From contig JAFFJZ010000003.1 of assembly GCA_018340375.1 (NCBI GenBank), positions 3,968,001 through 4,032,000 on the forward strand: DNA of 64,000 nt. Direction: 5' to 3'. This DNA is from Gonatopus flavifemur (Eukaryota; Arthropoda; Insecta; Hymenoptera; Dryinidae). The position numbers and the translations under genes are program-made. Below, piece by piece: positions 1 to 13,366 of the stretch; position 1 is the first letter of the stretch, and every line of letters begins with the position of its first letter. The notes below the pieces were generated by a model. That model was given only the letters and a program-made list of their open reading frames with translations, was not told the origin of the DNA and made no database searches.

Positions 1-3
1 AGG

Positions 4-150
4 AGTTCAAGTTCGTCTCTAACGCAGTTAATTTGTTTCCAAGTGCTATGGTCCTCCATGATGAAGCCTCGAGCTACTTCGTCTCAGTTCTCCCGCTTTC
101 TCGTCACACATCGTCAAGGGTCTCAAGTTACAATGCTGTCTAACGTGAAT
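4..150 (+). other. Open segment at left edge
   Basis: A plus-strand frame is open from the window edge to a TAA at 148-150 with a serine-rich end (about 48 codons). It is GC-richer than what follows. It may be the tail of an exon whose start is outside the window, but an AATAAA or family motif is lacking, and two other frames are partly open. Confidence 0.15.
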
Positions 151-3100
151 ACCCGCATGCATGCACGTATGCATATATATATTTTTCAATGCCTCGTCTG
201 GGAAATTCTACTTTGTGCAAAATCCTTCATTCTCTCGCATTCCATATACAACGCGAAAACAAATTTTGAATTCATAAACGCAAGAATGTATGTTTCGGTC
301 GGGAAGTTATTCAAACTCTCTAGCTAGAACAGGAAACAACTTCCCACATTTGTGCTTAGGAATTTATGTAAAATAGAGTCTGAAAGTGGAAATATATGCA
401 TTTTATATCAGATCTTGAATGGACAGAATTTAGATTCTCAAAAATTAATGGCAATTCCTCGCGAAAATTGATGACATGCGAATTTTGCGATATCCAGGTT
501 TCTTATATAGAAGTTCTGGTTCGATGAAACTCAATGAGAAAAAGTAGACACATTCGAATAACGAAGAGCGATTTATTTTTGGGTCAGATTTGAAACAGAT
601 ATGAATTTTTCAACGATGGGTGACACATGGTTTGTTGAAAAAATCCACAGAATAATTGATATTCTGCATAATGTGTCTTGAAAAAGCAGTCGAATGAATT
701 GATGTATTACAACCAATGAGAAGATTTTTCTACCGATAAACTGATTAATTCAAGTATTAAAATATTTTTAATTCAATGGCAGCCAGCATCACTTTGTTCT
801 CCACGATTATAAAGAACCTAGAAAAAAACTCAAACCATCATTTCATTCCCTATTTCTTTACGAGGGAATTTGAATGAAGTAGATCCAAGGAATTTTGATA
901 AGATTATCAAATGAAATACCCTTCAAATGTTCAGTAGAACAATGAGAGATCCAAATGCGTCATTTATTGCGTGAATTTCACCGAGGGAAAAACATCATTG
1001 ATTATCTGTAAAAATATTTCTCTAGATCAATGATATTTCAGTGATTCGAAAAAGATATTAATGGATGTAATATTATTCACAAATGAAATTATTCAACATA
1101 TTTGGAGATCGAGAACAAAAATTGTAAAAAACAAAAACATATAAAAGAACGAAGTAAGCTCGTCGACAAATGAGTCGTCGATACAAATAATTGATCGGGC
1201 AAAGATTTTCAAAGATATTTTATCCACGTAAGATGAACTCTGAAATCGCGCGATGAAGTTAGCTAGACTTCATGTACAATAAAAATACTTCGTCGATCTT
1301 TCTGGGGTAAATACTTTGATGGCAATGTTGTACTCCACGCGAATCACAGTTTACAAAACAGCCAGGAAATATCATTAAAAATTCTCGTCACCGTAGAACA
1401 AGATTAAGAAGGAAAGTAGAACGGTGAGATCCTAACTTGGAATTCGTTTGAAATGTCGATATTCTCGAAACAAATTCACAAGAATAAAGAACTTAACAAT
1501 TTATAGTCAATTACACGGCTATGTTCTAGAAATATTTCTTCACTCCTTATTTGAGTGACGATGTGAAGGAATCAAGCGGCAGAACAAGTACTCTATTCTT
1601 CATTTCTTTATTCTCAAATAACTCTATTCCTAAATATCTCTACCCTCTTTTATATGGAACAAAAAAAAGCATTGATATAGAAATAATAAAGATTTATGAG
1701 AATAGATTTCTTTGAGAATAGAGAAAGGAGCAGTAGCGTAGCTTTGCGGGGGTATCAATTTTCATTCTTAAGTTTTTCATCAGGCTTGTGAATTATGAAT
1801 GACTGATTTTTCAGCCAAAAAAAAAACCATTTAAATATTCAACAAAATAGAATAACTAACATATTATTCGAAGCAATGATTTTTCTCCTATTCTTCTGGT
1901 AATTTACTTGGCTGGCTTATGCCGAGAATGAATTAAAATTGGCTCCACATTCATGCAGACATGGGATGGGTGGTTGACTTTGATATCTCTGAAAGAAGTT
2001 AAATAAATTTGCATGAGTCAGGAGGCGCAATGTCAGGAGAATACGCCTTAACAGCACATCCACGGATTTCCACGTTGCATATCCATGGATTCCACGTGGA
2101 TACAAGGTGGATGAACGAAGATATCACGTAGAAGCGACGTTGAGGTACAGGCTGAGGGTGAGATGTTAATGACTATGGCAACATGTGGCACTTTTCTTCC
2201 AAAAAAAACAAAAAAATTAAGGCCCCGAAATCTGATATTTTAGATCAAAGGGGAACGTACACCGGAACGATAATTGATTATAAGAAGATTACATGATAAT
2301 GCGTGAAGCTGATAACGTATCCATCATTTTCAATCCCAGTTAGCAAAATATGCATCCTGGAAGTTTTTAAAACTTTCCGGAAACATTCTTTGAATGTTTG
2401 AAAAACGTCTCAGAAACATGACGGGATGCATCCACCTAGAATGAAATATCTGCGAACCCTGTAAATCCTTTGTCTATCTCCAGAATCAAGTGGACAGAAA
2501 CGGATTGACGAAATTTGCTCCACAAATAGGATTCAACAGAATAATCATTGAACTTTCCTAAAGAAGAAAGTGATAAGAACTTTTCCAAATTAGATGAGGA
2601 AAAGAAAAAGTAATCAAAACATCGATTGTTCAAGAAAATAGGAGTTCGCTAGAGATGGAATCTCTCGAATTGGCAGAGTCGACCCTTGTTTCGTCTTCTT
2701 CTCTGATAATACAATAAAATAATGAGAATTCTATTCTTCTCCTCCTCTGTAGGGAGAGTAAAAAATATTCTCATGAGTTGTTATATTTTTATTTATGCCA
2801 ACAGTATCACCGCCGTATAATGTCTCATAACTGGATGTTAGCTAATACATATTGTATACGTAAAAAGCAGGCTGCAAAGAATTCCCAGCTTTGTGCTCTC
2901 GTTTCTTCTTTTTCCACTGTTTTGTCGTCCATATTTCATTTGTTTTACCTAATCAACCTCTGTACGCCAGTTTTCCTCTCTCATTGTTTCGTTCTTTCCT
3001 CTCGTTTTTTCACTTCATTTTTCATTTGACTTCATAAGTATATAAATTCTGCGTAAAAAAACTTTCTATGAGTTATCGAAAGAGGGAAAGAGTAATAAAA

Positions 3101-6100
3101 TCCACGCATCAGTATATAATTTCATCCCATTTACGTTATCTATTCGCGTGACATTACCAAGTGTACGTACCGGGCCACTTTCTTATCATCGAGGGAAGAA
3201 TCCTGGTGAAAGAACAACTTGCGATGCTCGTTACAGATTGTATTCCACGCCAGAATAATATATACTTTGTTATCTGACTCGCCGCATTTTCATGTACCCG
3301 CAGCACAAGCACAAGCAACAGCAACAGCAGCAACAGCAGCAGCAGCACTTTATTTTGGACACTTTGCTGTGCACGTAGTGATGTTTCCAACCTATCTCCA
3401 TCCTGTGAAAGATCCTTTGCGACAGCGTATGTTCGCACATTAAATTAAACTTCATGAGGTAACGTAATTCGTTTCGCTCGTAACTTTTTTAATTTTTCCC
3501 GTCCCCTCCGTTTTTGGTACGTGTACCTTACACGAGATACCTATTATCCTTTCGTTCTTTTCTCTTTCTGTAGGTGGCTTGAAAATATTTTCACGCTCTT
3601 CTCTAAGTTGTGCTTGCCGTTGACACACTCGTCGAACAATTGTGTATGCAACAAGGTTTCGTAAAAGCACGATCATTTCGAGAATTTTGAAAATTTATCG
3701 TGAGGAGAAAAATTAGTTGTACATTTTATTTCTAGGGACAGAGAATTTGTGAGGATGGGAAATAAATTGATATATAGATAAGACAATTTTCTGTTCTGCT
3801 GGTTTATAGTCGTTATATAATGTGGACTTTTATCCTTTTAATCCACGTCTCCAGAAATTTGTCAGTCGCATTCTGTTGGGATTATATACTACACGAATAA
3901 TTGTTCCTCTTTTGAATAACCGAAAGAAGCAGAGTTGTGTGTTAGAATCGAATAATGAATTCGTGTTTTGATTCTTTGGAATACAATACTCTTCATCTGT
4001 TAAGATAATGGTTATGACTAAGAACATACTAAATCACATAATAGAGAGCATTACAATTAAGCGCTATAATTATAATTCGCACGTTCTCGAATGAATTATA
4101 TCCTCGATATTATTATTTTAACGTATCGTTGTCGCAAGGTGGTTCATTTGACATCCCTATTCACTAAAAATAGATTAAAATTGTGTCTTCAACTCCAACT
4201 ACCGTTGGGAAGTTGAAATTAATTGTATATAGAATCTAAATATTCAGTTCGAGTTCATCAGCGATTGCATCAGAGTTTTGATCAGGAGTCGTTTTTTTTA
4301 TTGAAATTGCGAATACCAAATCACAGGATAAAATTCGTGACTTTTATCTAATAATTTATTGTTCAAACAATATTATGCTGTTATCTATAACGATAGTACA
4401 ATCGTTCTCATAGCTGGGGAAAAAAAGAACAGATAACTAACCTTCTTATCTTGTCACGATCGTAAAAGTCGGTGCGCGTTTGAACGGCAACAATCCTAAA
4501 TTTTCTGCATCGCCGTATCGGAGTTCCATGTGAAATCTCGTGGAAAGAAATGAAATTAATCCCCGAGTTCTGAGTTCAAGACCCCGAACGTACGTATGTA
4601 CCCTGCACATGTGTATGAATAACGTATAAACGTATATTTTGGATACAATACCGCACAAACCCATAGTTCTGGCACTATTGTGTACAATGTATACGCATGT
4701 GCAATCGTACCACGTGCGTGCACCCTAGATATTACTTGCGATAAGTTATCCTTGCCCGCTTGTGGAAATTTCTACAATACGTTACCTCGGCCCCAACCTT
4801 TATATAATATCATTCCCGTATATTCGGTTGGATGAATCTCATAGCGAGAATCTCTTTTCCATGAAATTGCTTTTCACTTATCATTTGTAAGTATTGGAAT
4901 AAATCTTGTACCGCGAAAGAAGAAAAGAGAAACGGAATGTAGGAAAAGGGAAATATGATTGATCAGAAACATTTATTCGAATGATTCGACAAAAAAAAAA
5001 CAAATGAGAAATCGTGTGTCGATCCGCGGTATAACTCCATTCGCGCGTACCATTTTAACAACCTAACGTGGATTTAAATGAGCGAGAACATTAGTATAAT
5101 TTTGTCAGCTATTTAGTTTGAGCGAGGCCAAGATCCGGGCCGAACGTAGAACAAGTAAGAGAGAAGTTTCTCTCCTGTATATTTATTCTACTTACTCGCT
5201 CAACTTACCTCCCTGTACTGGCAAGATTCACGGAAAATTATCGCGTGACTTTCGCGTGATGCAAAAGAGAGGTGGTTGACTGGCCGTGGAGGATTTCGAA
5301 AATGAATAATGACCCGGATTAGGGTAACACCCAAACTGAAGATCGCTTGGGGATTAAGAACGTGCCAAAGATTCACGTGTGTGAGGGAAAATTTATCGCC
5401 AAGTGAAAAAAAGCATCACCTGGAAAAAGAAAACATTGGGATCGGTGATGTAGGCGTGTTGGATGAAAAGACATGATGAATTTTACATGACGATCGATGC
5501 GTGGTAATGAGAAAATAATGTGATTTTCCTTCTCTTTCGGGAATATTCAGTAGTCGAAATGATCCATTGCGAATGTTTATTTGAAAATTATTCAACATCT
5601 CGTTTATGTCGATATTAATATTGTTTTTTTACTGCATGAAAATTTGAGAGGAGAATCTTCTCCCGAAACTATTGAATCGGAGAACATCCATTTCCCATGA
5701 GAATTCTGGTAATAATTCCATTTTTCTATCGTGGAAATACAATGGAGTATCATTCTGAAATGACTTGTAAGTGAACATTTTTTCAAATTTTACGCTCCAC
5801 GATTCCTTGAATAAACTCACGAATTCGTACTTTCATATGCTTGAAAATGAATTCAATGTCTTATATAATTTTCATTATACTTATTACCTCGCCAATGTGA
5901 ATATTAATTACTGTAGACAATTTCAATTCAATTCAACGAGGAAATGTGACAAATTAATCCAATTGTACTCATTTAAAACTCCCCTTTTTTCACTCGATTC
6001 TCCCGTTTCATTTCACATACATACACCACCGTACGCTTAGCGTTTTGTACGTTTCCTCCATTATCCAACGCGAACAGGCACTCTTTCCCCTCCTTTCCAG

Positions 6101-7242
6101 TCTTTTTGACTTTTCTCTCTTTCTTCCCCACTTTCTTTTCACTTGTTCCCCCAGCCAAACTTTTCTCAGCCTTGAATCGCTTAACAGTTCTAACATCCCT
6201 CTCGACCGCCCGCTCGTTGAATGGCAATTGCCTGCCCGATGCTCCAACCTTTCCACCTTTTCTTTACATAGTCTGCATTTTCTTACCCTCATGATTCCAC
6301 AGAGGGAAGGTGGTTATTTGATGCTACAAAGTACAGTCTGAACCAGCTGAAATAGCTAATTTATTTCCACATGGCGAGGAAATAATAATCAGACGAACTG
6401 ATTTCTGGACATGATTATATTCGTATAGAGTGATTTTCGGGAAATTCAAGACTTTGTTATTTGATTTGAAATTGACCTCCCGGTTCACAAATAAATTTCA
6501 TGGCAATAATGTATGTTTCCCAACAAAAGATTCAGAGTGGAAATCCATCAGCGTGTCTCAAAATATTCTGAATGCTCGTGATATTGTATCAAATCTTCTC
6601 TGGAACATAGAATGAAGAAAAGCTACATTTTATCCTGAATTTTATACCTATGTTTTGTTTTTGAGTAAAATGTATAACGTTTCATACGTCACGATATTTT
6701 TGTACCTTTCCGAATTTCCTTTGAACGATTTCAACAGTAATATTTACCGTCACTTTTATATTCCATTTCCAACGGAAACAGGATACTAAGGAGAATAACA
6801 AAATGATGCTGTAAAAAGCAAAAAAGGAATAGTAAATAGGAATTATAGCATATGACGGTAGTCTAACCCATTTACATCCCTTCATTTCAACACAAATTAC
6901 TTTCAGGTAATATAGAGAAATGCTTTCTGTTATTTAAGTTTTATATTACATCACATACAGTGTCATTCGTGGCACAATATTATCTCAGAATAACAAAATT
7001 CATGGCTTAATATATTCTTGTCCAATTATTTTGGTTTGAGATGTTTGTTCACTTCAAATAATACGAGATGAAAGGAAAATACGTGGTACCGATTGCAACA
7101 ACAGCAACAACCCATTCAAAAAGAATTTAGTATTTGCTCATTTATTTTTCTCATTCGTTTTGAAATGATGACGAAGTTCGTTGATGTATCGAAATGAACT
7201 TGGAAAGCCCTCAAACTGAATTTTGAAGTACATGAAATCCAT
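151..7242. other. AT-rich non-coding region
   Basis: Apart from the CAG tract at 3301 I see no gene, RNA or repeat that can be supported. A GC-richer patch at 5105-5300 has no open frame of note. Confidence 0.6.
3301..3348 (+). repeat. (CAG/CAA)n microsatellite
   Basis: Interrupted CAG/CAA/CAC tract. One plus-strand frame reads it as a Gln/His/Lys run preceded by Met-Tyr-Pro, open from about 3281 to a stop at 3380, and other frames read it as Ala or Leu runs. Without flanking conserved coding sequence it is treated as a microsatellite. Confidence 0.7.
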
Positions 7243-7508
7243 CACGGAGAGAAAAAATTTGCTGACCTAGCTAAAAATTTGCTATAACAGCAATCGTGTT
7301 AGCTACGACAGCAATTTTTTAGCTGTGGCAGCAAAAAATTTGTACTCCGCCAGCAAATTTTCAGTATTATATACAGAATAGCGAACAAATTTTGCTGGGA
7401 TAGCAAACATTTTTTGCTGTCACAGAACAGCAAATAGTTTGCTGCTCTGGCAAAAGGAACCCAGAAAAAGTAGATTTCGCTGCCACAGCGAATTCCTTTT
7501 TCTCCGTG
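7243..7508. mobile_element. MITE-like element, family A copy 1
   Basis: 266-bp element with terminal inverted repeats CACGGAGA...TCTCCGTG. The interior is packed with inverted and direct copies of GCAAATTTT / AGCAATTTTT / TTTGCTG. It is flanked by the dinucleotide AT on both sides. A related element in opposite orientation lies at 25154. There is no coding capacity, so it is a non-autonomous DNA element. Confidence 0.7.
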
Positions 7509-9064
7509 ATGCGATTCTATTGGATTCTACCTTGAGCTGATTTTCATGCGAATCATTTATTTTAATCTCTTTTTGCGAATATTTTTATCCATGTGGAAAT
7601 TGAAATCCGAGATCATACAAATTTCAACTGTCATCGGAGAGCCAGTTGATCTCTCAGCACTGACCTGCAGTTGAAATGATAATGACTTTTATGTTGAGCA
7701 CATTGAACACGTATTGGCAACAGATGTGGGCCTGTGTTGCCACAACTCTTTGCCATGATGTATTTTCGATGGCATGGCAAGGGATGATGGTGGTTGGAGG
7801 GAAAGTTAAAAATTCCGATAGACGAGCCGGTTTAACTTTGATGAACGAGTTTTGGACTGCGTACAACTGAAGCTTGGAAATCTAGCTTTGGTGATTATCT
7901 GACGCACATTAATGGCTATGTTCTGATATTTCACCGGAGTTTAAGGATAAAGTATTAAAACGCAGTGCTGTAATAATCGTCTCATCTGAAAATTCTCGAA
8001 TAGACGGGCATTCGAGCAGTCTCGAGCGGGAACTTGACGAATTCCGGGTGGGGATCTAAGTCCACGTGCGAACTTGGGAATTCCTTCTATCCTGCAATTC
8101 CCGAGGTTGGAAGTTTGACACGAATCTGGCTATTCCCCTTGAGACCCAAAGTTGTTTGATGTTTGTTTGGTAAATGACGCCCATTAAAGAAACAGTAATT
8201 ACCGATCTGGATCGCTCCATCAGGAGCCTCTGAGTATAAACAAAGTGCCACCAGACAAACAAAAAAGAACATAATCCTTCCAAACAGGCATGAAAGAACA
8301 ATGTTTTATCATTCTCGTAAACAACCCTTTCATCATAATTTTTAGGAACTTTTTGTATGAAAAAGGATCGATTCTGGTGGAGCGTCGACATCACTCTCCC
8401 CTGCACAATGAGAAAAGGGAAAATAGGAGTTAAAAACCCCCCATTTGACTGGCTCCCTGATTAACTCATCGTTTTTGGTTCAATTTTACATATTCCACGA
8501 TATAAATTTAATGTGAAAATTTAATGTGAAGAAACAAAGAATCTCAAGCATTTCACTCAAACTGCTCCTGGCAACGAGAATTTAATTAAGGCTTGTTACG
8601 CGTCAATCGCATACACTTCGAGTATTCGATGGAGAAAGGAATGATTTCAAAGAAGGAGGAGAATTCAAAAGAAACTAACTTAAGGTGAAATTCTTTCGCT
8701 ATGAGCCCTGTTGTAAAATTCCTGACGTAGTTACTTGCCCAGACACGAGAAAAGCAGGTTTTTGTCGAACGTGTCGCACATGTGCGCAGGGAAGACAATC
8801 ATCCGAGTAACTTGAAGTCGAAGTTTAGATTCCTCGGATCATTTTTTGTGCGTCCATCTGTAGCTTTCCTGATAAAGTTCGTGAAAAAAGGAGAAATATT
8901 CTTAAACACTGTCTACGTAGCATCGAATATTCTGATGTAAAGAATTATACAAAAACGCCTTGAGAATATTCTCATCTAATATATTAAATGAACCTTTACG
9001 GAATGTTTGAACCAGTCTCGTTGTGATTTTCCATGAATGTTGACAGAATATTCATAGAATTTAT

Positions 9065-9116
9065 GAAAAATTTATATATAATAAACTATCTAGAAAATTT
9101 ATATATAATAAACTAT
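9065..9116 (+). repeat. Two-copy tandem repeat, 27-bp period
   Basis: The block aatttatatataataaacta occurs twice in a row. Confidence 0.75.
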
Positions 9117-12100
9117 ACAGAATTTTTCAGTGCATGTAAATGACATCTTGGTATTCTTCAGTTCCTATAAAAACTGTTCCTAGGGTCTAACTTCGGTGCA
9201 AGGGTTTTTATGCAGGTTTTTAATACACGTGACGGTGTTTTTCAATCAATTCTCTTGCAATGCAAATACTTGCAATACTGTTTCACTTAAATTAAACCCA
9301 AAGTAATTGGAATGGAAATTTTCCTTTGCATAATGATGTAACTCTTCAGTAGATATCAAATAGCTCTTGAACTCCCCTTCAGGACTATTTCTAATCAACT
9401 AAGCAATTGATACAAATCTCAAATAATGAAGCACATCGATAAAATTGAACTCTCAATATGAATAGAAATGTTAATAATTTTTGTAACTTATTTTCTCATG
9501 TTGAGAAATATGATTTGGGCTTTATTGCTATGTATTGAAAAATTTGTAATCATTGCTGAGTTAGCAAAATTTTATTCGTTTTCTAATGTTCCATGGCCTT
9601 CAATAATATTTCAAGATATCCTGCAGGTGTAAAATGCTGTGTGAGCATTGAGTGACATATTCTTCTATCTGGGAACTGAATGTGAGATCAGTTATTGGAT
9701 CATTTGATATATTTGAAAAATTCAAGACCTCTGTCTTCGCTGACATTTGTATCCATCAGGGAAAGATGCATACGGCTTCGAATATAAATTCAGAAAGAAA
9801 GGAACGACAACGTACGTCATGTGGCGGTCGATATATGTAGGTGTAAACTCTGGTTTCCTCTATGATCTGCAGAACACGATACGTAGGAAAGAAGCCACAG
9901 TAATCGCAACCACAAGATAATCTCCTCCGTTTCTTCGCCTTCAACTCGCTTCGGGAACGTTATTTCACAGGTGAAGAATGATACGAAATATCAATTCTAG
10001 CTGTATCTTGTTACGTTTATAGAAGAGATAGTACTAAGAACAAGAGAGATCAGGAGAGGAAGTTTATGAATGGGGTGATGATATTATGATTGATACAATG
10101 TATCATTTTGAGTTATTTGAGGAGTTACAACATTGAGAGTTATATGTCATCTCGATCATAGAATTGCAGCACAAAATTTCACAAAATGATAGGGAGAAAG
10201 GAAGCTAGAGAATCGGAAGATATTCAAAATATTGATTTATTACATGTATATTCCTCTCCAATGCGATCAGAAGGATTAGTAAACATGAAAGGATGCGTAG
10301 CTGGAATCACTTTCATGATTGAACAAACGATCCACTCGTCATTATCTCATCTCAAATATTGAAATTATATTCAAAGGTGAATACACACGAGGAAGATATT
10401 TCAACGACGTCGATAGTTTAATAATACACAACATGATGATTTGGAAATAAATTACTCTCTTACTCGGAGGAAGAAGTTTCTAGTTTCGAGTCATTATTCA
10501 GCTAACATGAAAAGTTTTCACGATATTCGAACCTCCGAGAATCCCCTCATTATAATGAAATTATGGAATATGGTCTGGCAAAAAGAACATGTAAGTATTC
10601 AACTACTGAATAATTGAATTACATTTTCCAAGAATTTCATCTTATTCATGGTTTGAAATTGTATTTGATTTCAATATCAACCAACGTATCAAGAATGTCT
10701 GGTGGAGTTAGGAGGTCAAGAACTCACTTTTAACTCTGGGAGTTTTGGTTTCCCACCGGTACGCTCAAGCGGTACCGGTACACAGAGTGGATTTGTGATG
10801 GATTATCATACGTACCACGCTTTTTCACTTGTTCTCAGCGGATAAAGGGAGACGACCTTATGCGCTATAGCAATTTATCACGGATTCTTACAGTACTTGA
10901 ACGTGTAACGAATGTTTTATCCAGTTCATATCTGTTTTCGTCTCATTCAAAATTCAAAACTTCATTGCCGAAGAATCCAAGTTTTTCAATCCCTCAAACG
11001 AAGCTTCCCTCTGCGAGACGCTCAGAAGAGTTCATTTCAATTGCACAATCATTCATTTGTCTACCTGCTTGAATCCAGTTTGGAAATTTGTCAATCAATT
11101 TTACATCATTTCAAAAATTGAATCATAATTTTCTATTATTCGGATTCACTTGAAAGACAATTGAGAAATTGAAAAAAACATCATCCAATAAAAAAATTCT
11201 ATCCTTCGTAACAAATTTTGAAAAGAGATAGTGCATAATAATAGTAATAATAACTCATCAACAAAGGGGTGAAAATCGATTTCCCGGAGAAGTTTTTCAA
11301 ATCCGGTCACAAGTTTTCATACGTGTGCATATTTATTGGGCAGTTCTGATCTCTCGCATCCTTATTTTTATTTCATTTTCTCGTTGTCTCGATTTCGTTT
11401 CACTTCACTTTACGTATGGCGAGTATCTGAAACGGAAATTGATTCAAACCCAAAGGGGAAAGTTTTTGTTTGTTCGAACGCATGCATGCATGCATGAATT
11501 CTGTGGTTCGTATATTCATCAGTCTAGTTAATCTTCCAATCAGTTTCAACACGCATGCAATCTGTGGTAAATAATTCAACTAGAAGTATTTATCTCTTCT
11601 TCTTTTTTTTTTTCAATATTTATGTGTACAGGGGCTTATAGACAGTTCTGTTTTTATTTTCTCGCGAAATGAAAAATTGCTCCTTTGAATGGGAACAACG
11701 GAGAGAGACAACAACAGGGTTGAAATTAAATGATTCTTTCCATAAAGAAAATATTCGACGTGTATATCGTAATTCCGTAAAAGCGATTTCATATCATGGA
11801 AATCGAATTTCAAATATTCATTTCCTTTTTCCATTTCAATTCATTTCTGTTCGCGGAATATGCATTATAGATACGAACTTGTTGCCGTGTGCAATTTGCA
11901 TGAACTTAATGAGAAAGTTTCGTGTGACTGGTGTTACGTATTGTACCTATGGAGAAATAATACTTTATTCTATGTAAAATCGGTGCAGTCGGCAGAGGAT
12001 TTTTCCATGATATTTGATATTGAATGTATACAAGTTTATGGGTGATGACGATGGTGATAATGATACCTAATCATGTGTAATGCATAATTATATGGAATAA

Positions 12101-12653
12101 CTGCCAAGTTAATTGTCGTTCATTTTCATGACTTCGTGGAACGAAGTTTGTGCATGCCATTATTCAAGAGAATGGAAATTCGATATGCTAGCCGCGGGAA
12201 AAACGTTCTATCGTAACGAATGTTAATTCATTGATACATGCATTACATTAATAAAATCATATTTCGTTTTTTATTTATTGAATTACTCTTATGTTATATG
12301 AAATAATAGGACAATTCCATTTGCCCTGCTGGAGGACGTGACACGTTCCAAGGTTTTTCTTTATATATTCTTAATTTTTCATACTGTCCCAACGACTCGA
12401 AGTAGGTTGAGAAGGCTTGTTGATTGGAAACAAATAATCATATAACGTGAATGATTGTTCGATAGGAAATATTTTTATCATTCTCTTTCAAGAGAACCAG
12501 AGTATTACCGCATCCTAGTACGCTGGGTGGAACAAAGACAAGTCGATACGACAGGAAGAGAGGCTCTAATCTAACGCTCTTATCCTTTCTGGATCGATTC
12601 ATTCTACTAGCTGAACAAAATTATGTTGATGCCTCCGCAATCATTCAAGGCCG

Positions 12654-13366
12654 TGCAGGTATTGACAGAACTGGAACAAAACCCAAGCTTGTCCCAGGAT
12701 TGGCTCATGTATCAGGAACAAACCTCCGTTAAAAATGATTGGATTTCCAACGGATAGTTAGTCATGGGACATTAGTTTGTATCTTTGAAATGACCATTGC
12801 ACTTGGTACAAGCTTGGCACAAGCGTGGAAATCAAGCATTCGTTAAGATGATTATTTAAGCCGATATTGTCCACATAAGTGGCACAGTGTTTCCAATTAG
12901 TGACCGAATTCCGAGTTTACAATGGACAAAGACTTGTGCATAACTATCGGGCCAAGACCAGTCTAAGATAGATATATTTGATCTAAATAAGAATAAAACT
13001 TCACTCAATGGTGATAGACTACTTTTAAATGTGATCATACACGGAAATCAACCGATTTTCCCATGCAGGGATTAACAAGACTGGGAAAAACCCAAACTCG
13101 TCCCAGTCTTGGCACATTCAATTTATCGTTTTAAGATGATTCATGTACGGTATTCCGAGGGAGAACTTTGAGCTGAAATATGGGTGAAATTACTCTTCTC
13201 ATCGATATCTGTGATGGAAGAAACATTGATCGATGCTTGGCGAATCATTTGGACTAGGCTGGAACGAACCATTGGCCCAAGCTTGTCCTGATCTTATCGT
13301 TCCCAAGCCTGGGCGAAGTTTATTGAATTTTTCAAGACAAGTCTCGGCAGGTCTTGTGCCAGGCTT
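12654..13366. repeat. Dispersed repeat, family C copy 1
   Basis: 713 bp related end to end to 48734-49210 in the same orientation. It starts gcaggtattgacagaactgg and ends gtctcggcaggtcttgtgcc. The unit is built from variants of CAAGCTTGTCC and TTGGCAC(A). A second start-like block (13064-13120) shows an internal duplication, which accounts for the greater length. No coding sequence is visible; it could be a non-autonomous transposon. Confidence 0.65.

Noticed and set aside
3154..3455. Frames with Leu, Cys or Ala runs
   Set aside because: Alternative readings of one CAG/CAA tract with no conserved flanks.
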